From positions 1 through 6,684 of the forward strand of contig CANHJY010000114.1 of NCBI GenBank assembly GCA_947461185.1: DNA of 6,684 nucleotides, read 5' to 3'. A program made the position numbers and the translations under genes. Every line of letters begins with the position of its first letter. The first letter of the stretch is position 1. Source of the DNA: Flavobacteriales bacterium. Its GTDB lineage: Bacteria; Bacteroidota; Bacteroidia; Flavobacteriales_D; Crocinitomicaceae. The notes under the pieces were generated by a model, which ran no database searches, had not been told where the DNA came from, and was given only the letters and a program-made list of their open reading frames with translations. Of this stretch, positions 1 through 5,930 are shown one piece after another.

Positions 1-323
1 GATCCATTCACACAGTATACTGGTACACCTTTTTTTCTCCACATGTATATTTTTACATGGCTCGGAACATTACTATAAAATATTTTAATCCTTCTATTCT
101 CGGATTCAATTTTAATCAATTCTTCGTGTAATTGCTTCGACACACTTTCTGTTGCCAACCCAAAAATTACATTCAGCTTTATCCCGTCAACAAGTGTTAA
201 GTTCATGAGTGGTCCTGGACCTACATAACCCGAAACAATTAGCAACTCATCACAATCCAAGCCTTCAGATAGTTGAATAAGTTGTTGTTGAAGAGTGGAA
301 CTTGGTGATGTGTAGTAAACCAT
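1..323 (-). CDS. PLD-type restriction endonuclease, NgoFVII-like (N-terminal part, runs off the window)
   Basis: I translated this directly: it opens MVYYTSPSSTLQQQLIQLS and stays open for 107 codons to the window edge, so the C-terminus is missing. Residues about 27-32 read LLIVSGYVG, a hydrophobic strand followed by a glycine turn as in phospholipase D folds. Near residues 90-107 the pattern H-V-K-I-Y-M-W, about ten residues, then V-N-G-S matches the PLD HxK catalytic signature as found in NgoFVII-family endonucleases, where H-x-K is followed by a G-S-A-N-like segment. Such enzymes cut DNA without metal through a histidine in a dimeric active site. The ATG at 323 is the only ATG/GTG/TTG start in frame after the stop of the preceding gene (stop at 348-350). 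It has no Shine-Dalgarno sequence at normal spacing. It is the last visible gene of the operon and the probable effector nuclease. It could instead be a DrmC-like or other PLD nuclease. Confidence 0.78.
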   Translation of the reverse strand, partial: MVYYTSPSSTLQQQLIQLSEGLDCDELLIVSGYVGPGPLMNLTLVDGIKLNVIFGLATESVSKQLHEELIKIESENRRIKIFYSNVPSHVKIYMWRKKGVPVYCVNG

Positions 324-341
324 ATTACTGATAATAATTAA

Positions 342-355
342 TGAAATCTATTTCA
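342..355. repeat. Short perfect inverted repeat over the stop codon before the PLD gene
   Basis: The 14 bases consist of two 6-base arms, TGAAAT and ATTTCA, around a 2-base centre. They span the TAG stop of the DUF6339-type gene. In RNA this could form a weak AT-rich hairpin between a purine-rich GGAGGT (369-364) and the PLD start codon. The palindrome is seen directly; any role in translation is inferred. Confidence 0.35.
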
Positions 356-1163
356 AGTTACAAACCTCCATGTTTTGAGCTAGCAGATGGTGGATTTCAT
401 CTTTGGACATCATTGTGAGCGATAATACATTACTATCCGCTAAGAATAGCTTTATCAACTTTCTATATTTAAAATATCCTTCAGAAGATTTATCATTGAA
501 TATTGTCGACATCTCAGGTTTTGAACAATATTCTAGGAAAAATTTAATTTGATCACTCATTCCTGAAGTTGCTCTCTCCGTCACCTGAGTCATAAAATCT
601 TCTTTCCTCCAAAGTGTATTCAAAAGTTCTAGTTTGTTTGCTCTAGAATTATCAAAGCATATCTTTGCTGACCAATAAAGTCTCAAAATTGGATGTCTAG
701 AAACACTTCCATTAGAAAGCGACTTTATAAATATCCGTGGTGTATCACTGCTAGTACCCCATCTTTTTATTGTATAGTCACGTAAAATAAAAAGCGACAA
801 ACAATTCCAAATTCGAATATCCGAAGCCTGAACCGAATTTAACCAAATTTTGTTTCCATCCTGATCATATGAATATAACCCTGGTAAGTCATCTGTCCCA
901 AATAAGAAGAAAGAGCTATCCTTATCCCATTCAGCCGAGGTCCTTCCTCGTGATGGAAAAGTATTAAGTTTATATTTTACTTCGTCATCAATGTAAACGC
1001 CAGTATCTCCGGGCACGATATAATCCTCAATGGCGTCACCGAATTCGAAAGCAATTTCATTCAAAAAATCAGCAATTGTTGCCCCATGGTACTTGTTATG
1101 CCAACGATCAATTAGCACTTCAATAAATTCAACCTTCAGAGCCGGAACCTTTATTTCACTCAT
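348..1163 (-). CDS. Probable DUF6339 family protein, defence-operon accessory
   Basis: A 271-residue soluble protein with no signal peptide or membrane segment. Its pattern recalls DUF6339: an N-terminal helical part, a central D-I-R-I-W-N-C-L-S with a later aromatic and R-W (about 115-135), and the H-P-I-L-R-L-Y-W-S-A core (157-166) followed by a helical C-terminal half. I recall proteins of this kind beside restriction-type genes, but their biochemical role is not known to me, and no catalytic motif stands out. The gene starts 23 bases after the 281-aa gene. An AAGGA lies at 1186-1182, about 18 bases before the ATG, which is longer than usual. It ends 24 bases before the PLD gene and in the same reading frame. 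A structural or specificity role beside the PLD nuclease is an inference from position. The family assignment is from memory of the motif pattern. Confidence 0.72.
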   Translation of the reverse strand: MSEIKVPALKVEFIEVLIDRWHNKYHGATIADFLNEIAFEFGDAIEDYIVPGDTGVYIDDEVKYKLNTFPSRGRTSAEWDKDSSFFLFGTDDLPGLYSYDQDGNKIWLNSVQASDIRIWNCLSLFILRDYTIKRWGTSSDTPRIFIKSLSNGSVSRHPILRLYWSAKICFDNSRANKLELLNTLWRKEDFMTQVTERATSGMSDQIKFFLEYCSKPEMSTIFNDKSSEGYFKYRKLIKLFLADSNVLSLTMMSKDEIHHLLAQNMEVCNLK

Positions 1164-1186
1164 AATACTGGTTTTATTACGTCCTT

Positions 1187-2032
1187 TTATATATCTAAAT
1201 ATTTCCTATCAAAATAATCCATGAACGACAATATTGAACTTTTCAAAATTTCATCGCATTTCATTAATACCGACTCTTGATTATTCATGTCCGGAAATAA
1301 ATCAAATTCTTCGTCTAACATTTTAGCCCATGATTTTTCCCTTAATTCCTCATCTACTAAAAGCTCAGAAAGCGCATATTGGAGAACGGGTAAAGTAATC
1401 AAAGAATCGAGAAGCTTTGGCTCCCTCGTATTCATGGCAATAAACTTTGTATAGTTGGAATCAGAAACACAAACTTGTATAAAATCATCTTCATTGAGTT
1501 TGATGTCCATTGTCCCAGCCTTAGGTTTATTCGGAGGATTCAATTTGACAATCTTGATCAAAGGTCCAGATGTTATTTTCCTATAACCACGCTCAAAACT
1601 AAGCTTAAGAGTTGAGTGACTTCCAATAATCTGATATGCACTTAAATTAAAATTATAATCACACATAGGAGCATCCGCATTGCTGTTTTGATAGACGAAC
1701 GCTGAGTTGGTTACAAGCAGCGGTTTAATTTCAAAATTAAACTCTGAGGAAATAGATTCATATGGAATTTCAACCACTATATCAAAGGGATTTTTTTGAT
1801 CCGCTTTATAACTCTTAACAAAATAAGGTTTATTCTCTATTTTTACTGCAAACGCAACTAACCCCTTATCGATTAAACTTAGAAGGTTATCTTCATCTAT
1901 TTGCGCTTTTAGGTGAAATATATAGATACCGTCTTCCACTTTACAATCAGAAAGTTCGACATTAAAATAAAAACCTTTAAAATTGCCACTACTATTATCT
2001 AAAAGTGGGTGTGGGCTATTGAAGATTGCCAT
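1187..2032 (-). CDS. Protein of unknown family, 281 aa, between the GHKL ATPase and DUF6339 genes
   Basis: I do not recognise this family. The first 200 or so residues alternate short hydrophobic and polar stretches typical of beta sandwiches (for example G-F-Y-F-N-V-E-L near 20 and L-K-L-S-F-E-R-G near 142). About residues 205-281 look helical and acidic, with E-L-L-V-D-E-E-L near 224. There is no signal peptide, transmembrane segment, cysteine cluster or nuclease signature. The start codon follows the stop of the ATPase gene by only two bases (TGATTATG) and has no clear Shine-Dalgarno sequence. Translation therefore probably depends on re-initiation after the ATPase, which suggests matched amounts of the two proteins. 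The tight coupling makes a direct partner or adaptor of the ATPase the most natural guess. That is inference only. Confidence 0.8.
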   Translation of the reverse strand: MAIFNSPHPLLDNSSGNFKGFYFNVELSDCKVEDGIYIFHLKAQIDEDNLLSLIDKGLVAFAVKIENKPYFVKSYKADQKNPFDIVVEIPYESISSEFNFEIKPLLVTNSAFVYQNSNADAPMCDYNFNLSAYQIIGSHSTLKLSFERGYRKITSGPLIKIVKLNPPNKPKAGTMDIKLNEDDFIQVCVSDSNYTKFIAMNTREPKLLDSLITLPVLQYALSELLVDEELREKSWAKMLDEEFDLFPDMNNQESVLMKCDEILKSSILSFMDYFDRKYLDI

Positions 2033-2034
2033 AA

Positions 2035-3948
2035 TCAGTTGATTAATAATTGAACTTTTTTATCAAATTTCATTCTAACAATAAATTGGTTTTTTCCGGG
2101 AATCAAAGAAAAATTCTCGAATGAATTTATGGAAGAACCAGGCCTTGTATCTCGCTCCAGAGCAACACCATTTTGATCAAATATTGCTTCAATAAATGAA
2201 ATATCTCTCATACTAGAATCACCTCCTAGGATTTCGAAAGAAATTGAGCGAATGTCTGAAACTTTAGATGAGTCAATAAATAAGTGATACTCACTTTCAA
2301 CGGCGTCGTTTTTAAAAATCATTGCATTGAAATCATCCACGCGATATTCACGATTCTTTTTTGGTGGCGCGGAAGGTGGAATTCCACCATCGTTAGGCTT
2401 TTTATAACGTTCCTTTTTAGGCTTTGTCTTCTTCTTTCGGCCTTTACCATCAATTTTATACTCTCCACCAAAATCAGTAGACTTTACCTTGGTTGTCGAA
2501 ACATTCTTTGGAATAACAATAGCGGCTTCCTCATCCTGCTCCCCCTCTCCGTTTTTACCACTATCGCTTTTAGATGAATTACCACCAATTGACAATAACT
2601 TTGAGCCGGAAATTGTAAACTCATCAGGATTATCGAATTTGGCTACCAATTCAACCACACGTTTAATAAAGTCTGTAATTTCCTTGCGCACTTTCTTATC
2701 GGATGCCGATTCATAGTTCCAATCCCTGTGATGCGAATCCTCAAGTATTCTTAAAACGTCGTTACCTTCTTTAGAATCGCACACGAACACACCAGAAAAA
2801 GCTAAATCACCATACCTAACTTTTTCTATTTTTATCAACATTCGAGGCCCACGCATGAATGTAAAATACCTCGACAATTCATCATCCTGGATAATTTTGA
2901 TAAAACACTTTCCAAGGGTAGGAGTTTCATTGGGATCAGACTCATATTGATTACCATTTGAGTAACAATTAACCGCCTCAACTGTGAAGCCATCAGCTAA
3001 ATAATCTTTCGCATTATTAAATTCCGCTGATTTAAAAAGATCAAGATGTGACTTAATGTTGTCGGAATCAATAGCTATTTTATCCTTGCCATACTCTTCT
3101 ATTTCCACAATCAACTTTTTATCAATGATTGCCCCGAAAAAATTACGAATGGTAGCCCTCGCCATCTCCTTTCGCCACTCAATTATCCCTTGCTTATCCT
3201 TTATAAAATCGATTGCAAAAACATCTGTTCCCAATTCCTTTCTATCAGATAAAAAGCCTGAAGTCAATGGCTTATTTAACTTTACAACATCAAAGTCACC
3301 CGCAATCTCTTTTCCCATAATCGCTTCGCCAGTATATTGTTCCCGACCTACTTGGTGATAGAAATTAGTACCCCAACCGTAATAAACATATTCTTTGTTG
3401 GTATTAAATGAGGAGTACAAACAGAAGTTAATACCTGAAAACCTAAATGGAGCAAACTTACCCAAACCGCCAGAGCCACCTCCAGAACTACTATCGTCCC
3501 ACCATCCTACTCCACCTAAAAAGCGACCAATATCAGATTTCATATCAGATCTGCTCCCTGTTAATCCCGTTGTATTGTAATCTGAAATTTGTAGAATGCA
3601 AATGTTGTCTAAAGTCAATTTTTTGACCGCCTCTTCATAAAACTTTTGAAACTCCGCGGCTATTCCCGTATTACTTTGCTTATGTAGTTTAATCTGAGAC
3701 AACAACGCTTTAAGAGTTTCCAAAAGCTCTGACTTATTGGGAATTTCATCAGTAGCGATATACCTCTGCTTGAAAACAATTTTTATTGGCTCATCTGCAT
3801 TCAATGGGTGATCCAATGGATTTTGGATTGTCTCTCTAACTAGAATATCAATCTTCTCCTCATAGTCTCCATTAAAATATTGGATATTCGCATCTTTTGG
3901 ACCTCTTTTGGCTCCACCAACAGGATGTTTAACTTTATGAAATCTCAT
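2035..3948 (-). CDS. GHKL-fold (HATPase_c-like) ATP-binding protein, probable motor or switch of a defence system
   Basis: This 637-aa protein has a Bergerat ATP-binding fold near its N-terminus. The N box is R-E-T-I-Q-N-P-L-D-H (38-47), with E39 the likely catalytic base and N43 the Mg-binding residue. The G1 motif is I-S-D-Y-N-T-T-G-L (121-129), with D123 contacting adenine. The G2 lid is the glycine run G-G-G-S-G-G-L-G-K (156-164). G-T-D-V-F-A-I-D-F (240-248) closes the domain. M-R-G-P-R-M (365-370) and E-D-S-H-H-R-D-W (403-410) look like family motifs of the middle domain. Residues about 455-535 form a Ser/Gly/Lys/Pro-rich linker, followed by a beta-rich C-terminal domain. The protein is cytoplasmic. 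Relatives by fold (MutL, MORC, Hsp90, defence GHKL proteins) dimerise on ATP and can clamp DNA. A weak GAG precedes the ATG. It is first in the operon and read from the promoter at 3988-4015. Confidence 0.85.
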   Translation of the reverse strand: MRFHKVKHPVGGAKRGPKDANIQYFNGDYEEKIDILVRETIQNPLDHPLNADEPIKIVFKQRYIATDEIPNKSELLETLKALLSQIKLHKQSNTGIAAEFQKFYEEAVKKLTLDNICILQISDYNTTGLTGSRSDMKSDIGRFLGGVGWWDDSSSGGGSGGLGKFAPFRFSGINFCLYSSFNTNKEYVYYGWGTNFYHQVGREQYTGEAIMGKEIAGDFDVVKLNKPLTSGFLSDRKELGTDVFAIDFIKDKQGIIEWRKEMARATIRNFFGAIIDKKLIVEIEEYGKDKIAIDSDNIKSHLDLFKSAEFNNAKDYLADGFTVEAVNCYSNGNQYESDPNETPTLGKCFIKIIQDDELSRYFTFMRGPRMLIKIEKVRYGDLAFSGVFVCDSKEGNDVLRILEDSHHRDWNYESASDKKVRKEITDFIKRVVELVAKFDNPDEFTISGSKLLSIGGNSSKSDSGKNGEGEQDEEAAIVIPKNVSTTKVKSTDFGGEYKIDGKGRKKKTKPKKERYKKPNDGGIPPSAPPKKNREYRVDDFNAMIFKNDAVESEYHLFIDSSKVSDIRSISFEILGGDSSMRDISFIEAIFDQNGVALERDTRPGSSINSFENFSLIPGKNQFIVRMKFDKKVQLLIN

Positions 3949-4311
3949 ATTATCTCGTTTTGCTTAATTCCGCGTAAAGAACTATTCGTTATAAAATTAA
4001 ATATATATTTTTCAAATTCCCCATTTTATTCAGTACCAAAATAACATTAAAAAATCTATCAAAGAAATCTGAAGATTTATTTTAGTGCCTAAAATACCTC
4101 AATTATTAATAGAAGTAAAAAGCTATTTCGCCTCCCAAACCTTTTGAACTTCATAATAATTTTAGCATTGCATTGCAAAAAAAAGACATTTCTTTTCTGT
4201 GTCTGTTCCTTAATTCGATGACTATCGCTGTCTTTAATTAGTAACGCTAACGGTTTACGTATAGCCTCATTCATAAAGGGTTAGACTTACAAGATGTCAG
4301 TAACAGTTTAT
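3949..4311. other. AT-rich intergenic region between the HNH gene and the GHKL operon
   Basis: The 363 bases hold the operon promoter at the left end. The rest shows no strong terminator: the HNH gene stop is followed on the minus strand by an imperfect GTTA..GAC / GTC.TAAC hairpin (about 4280-4305) without a U-tract. A 61-codon open frame (4089-4274, minus) has no ribosome binding site and an unremarkable composition, so I do not call it a gene. The spacing suggests that the HNH gene and the operon are transcribed separately. Confidence 0.6.
3988..4015 (-). promoter_or_regulatory. Sigma70-like promoter of the GHKL operon
   Basis: Read on the minus strand, TTGAAA (4015-4010) is followed after 16 bases by TATAAC (3993-3988). 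Each box matches the consensus at five of six positions. Transcription would begin near 3980, leaving a leader of about 30 bases before the ATG at 3948. The spacer is nearly pure A/T, so a chance match cannot be excluded, but position and direction are right. Confidence 0.5.
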
Positions 4312-5595
4312 CTATCTTATCTTCTTTCTTTTTTTTATCGATGCTTTAGTTTTATGGCTATGACATGCTTTACATAGTACTTGACCATTTTCAACAGTCG
4401 ACTTACCGCCATCAGAATGTTCTTTGATGTGATCAAATTCGGCCTCTTCGAAAGGGATTGTTTTATCATTTTGAGGGCAACTGTACCCTGGTGCTCCTTG
4501 ACATTTTTGATCACATAAATAGTATATTGTTTCTTTTTGGTCCGGTGTAAAATTTCTATTCGTGTCTTTTGTTTCAATATCAGGAAATGCAGTTAGAAAT
4601 TTTTTCATCATTATTGAATTTCTTCTTGATAATGCCTGTTGGGAATCTGATCCATTTACACATAAAATTGTATACGTATTCAAATCCCTGTCAAATGATG
4701 CGTCATCTTCAGTTTTTTGATTGTTTTTTTGCCTTTCGGTCTCAAATGAATTGAAAAAATCAAAAAACATTTCCTTGGTAATACCCGTGATTGAATAATT
4801 TTCCTTGAGATCATTGTAGAAAATGTAAATAGACCAAATGCTGTATTTTTTTAAATATGTTTCTTTCTTTTTGAAAACCTGATTCATCCATGTTAAAGTC
4901 GCACTTACTTTTTTTTCGATTTTATCCTTTTCTGGAAATCTTTTCTTTGCTACATACATGTCCATAATCTGCTTCCCTTTTATATCCACGATTGCGTTAT
5001 TTAGAGTTAAAACGCACAATTGGGCAACAACACCATCTACAGCATATCTAGCCGATGAGAAATTTATTTTAGTCTTAAAAAACGGATGTGAAGAAAGCTT
5101 TTTCACCAAATCTTTGAATTCACCTTTAACTGCATTCCTTTTTTCAGCAGCATTAAGTGGAGTTCCTTTGTTTAATCTTAAAAACAAATCCTCTTCTTCC
5201 TCTTCGCTGCAAACCATAATTACAAAATTCAAACTTCTACCACTTATTTTACCTTTGTCTTTGGCTGCAAGTTCACTAAATCTCTTATTCTGTATTTGTT
5301 TTGGTATACTAGTTATATCACTTCCTCCATCTAAAGGAAATTTGTCTTCTAAAAAATCTGTTATTGCAGTAATCCTTTGCTGTCCATCCAATAACCACCA
5401 AATTTCTTCATCGTTATCATCTTTTCTGAAATAAAATTTCGGTATATCGTAATTGTTATAAATAGAGTCAATAAGTAATTGTTTTTGCTCCAGTGTCCAA
5501 GCAGTATCTTCTCGCTGAACATCAGGGATTCTTATTTGACTTTTGAAATAGTGCAGAACAATTCCTACCTGAATATTTTGATTTTCTTTTTCCAT
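4312..5595 (-). CDS. DUF262 (ParB-like) and HNH endonuclease fusion protein
   Basis: This 427-aa protein has the DUF262 signature in order: I-P-D-V-Q-R-E (23-29), a W-W-L-L-D-G-Q-Q-R nucleotide-handling motif (DGQQR at 70-74), and F-L-R-L-N-K-G-T-P-L (138-147) with E-K-R-N-A after it. A variable helical middle leads to a C-terminal HNH domain: cysteines 361, 365 and 373, then F-D-H-I (387-390), H393, paired glycines 396-397, N403, and C408-x-x-C411-H412. The cysteines probably bind zinc, and D388-H389 with N403 and H412 fit the beta-beta-alpha metal active site. Related DUF262 nucleases include GmrSD and SspE, which restrict phage DNA using nucleotide hydrolysis. A plain DUF262-HNH pair is common in defence islands. 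AGGAA (5612-5608) lies 12 bases before the ATG. Codon use is more AT-rich than in its neighbours. The lysine-rich tail is intact. It may act alone; no partner gene adjoins it. Confidence 0.88.
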   Translation of the reverse strand: MEKENQNIQVGIVLHYFKSQIRIPDVQREDTAWTLEQKQLLIDSIYNNYDIPKFYFRKDDNDEEIWWLLDGQQRITAITDFLEDKFPLDGGSDITSIPKQIQNKRFSELAAKDKGKISGRSLNFVIMVCSEEEEEDLFLRLNKGTPLNAAEKRNAVKGEFKDLVKKLSSHPFFKTKINFSSARYAVDGVVAQLCVLTLNNAIVDIKGKQIMDMYVAKKRFPEKDKIEKKVSATLTWMNQVFKKKETYLKKYSIWSIYIFYNDLKENYSITGITKEMFFDFFNSFETERQKNNQKTEDDASFDRDLNTYTILCVNGSDSQQALSRRNSIMMKKFLTAFPDIETKDTNRNFTPDQKETIYYLCDQKCQGAPGYSCPQNDKTIPFEEAEFDHIKEHSDGGKSTVENGQVLCKACHSHKTKASIKKRKKIR

Positions 5596-5913
5596 GTTTA
5601 TATTTTTTCCTAATTACTCTTTTATTAGCGCTACAAAACTTCCTATTAAATCACAATCAAGATTTGAATACTAAAATTTATTTCACATTTTCGAAAGTAA
5701 GAAAAAAAATCAAGAATTTAGTAGAATAACCAAACTCCCGAGCCGTAAATAAACTGCCTCTTGAAATTGTTTTAAATGGTTTCATTTGGGCTCACATTTT
5801 TACAAGTATACCTCGTACGAACACTTCATCTCACAGTAATGCAGTTAAGTCAATATTCTTCCTATCATATCTAAGAAGGATATTCATTCTCTATATCGAA
5901 ATTTTTAAATTCG
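5596..5913. other. AT-rich intergenic region upstream of the HNH gene
   Basis: No open frame of convincing quality lies in these 318 bases. An 8-base palindrome TAGCGCTA (5627-5634), flanked by TTT and AAA, sits in the HNH leader and could be an operator. Several AT-rich -10-like strings occur on the minus strand, but none is paired with a good -35 box, so the HNH promoter is left unassigned. The AT-rich spacer begins right at the end of the helicase gene, where composition changes. Confidence 0.5.
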
Positions 5914-5930
5914 TCAGTGAGCTAATGACG
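5912..5930 (-). terminator. Weak hairpin at the 3' end of the helicase gene
   Basis: The arms CGTCA and TGACG enclose a 9-base loop and overlap the stop codon of the helicase gene. Downstream on the minus strand comes AATTTAAAAATTT rather than a clean U-tract. It may slow or end transcription, but it is a poor intrinsic terminator by ordinary criteria. Confidence 0.25.

Noticed and set aside
3056..3358. Plus-strand 100-codon open frame, with similar ones at 2284-2577 and 2489-2716
   Set aside because: Antisense shadows of the GHKL ATPase gene; no ribosome site or family motifs.
4089..4274. Minus-strand open frame of 61 codons in the spacer before the GHKL operon
   Set aside because: No Shine-Dalgarno sequence, no recognisable motif, and a composition like the surrounding AT-rich spacer. 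Probably chance.
4240..4305. GTTAGAC, GCTAAC and GTTAC..GTAAC-like strings resembling integron attC core sites
   Set aside because: Only one 7-mer fits the core consensus, and the required paired cores with an imperfect stem are missing. No cassette array or integrase is present.
4335..4577. Minus-strand 80-codon frame inside the HNH gene
   Set aside because: Overlaps the HNH domain in another frame. The HNH frame keeps all zinc and catalytic residues, so there is no sign of a frameshift.
4958..5434. Plus-strand 158-codon open frame
   Set aside because: Lies wholly antisense to the clear DUF262-HNH gene; its serine/leucine-rich product is a shadow of that gene.
5641..5720. Promoter for the HNH gene on the minus strand
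   Set aside because: TAGTAT and TTGATT strings are present, but no -35/-10 pair at 16-18 bases matches well; AT-rich DNA gives many such partial hits.
5773..5786. AAATG/CATTT hairpin in the spacer as a terminator
   Set aside because: Five AT-rich base pairs only and no adjoining U-tract.
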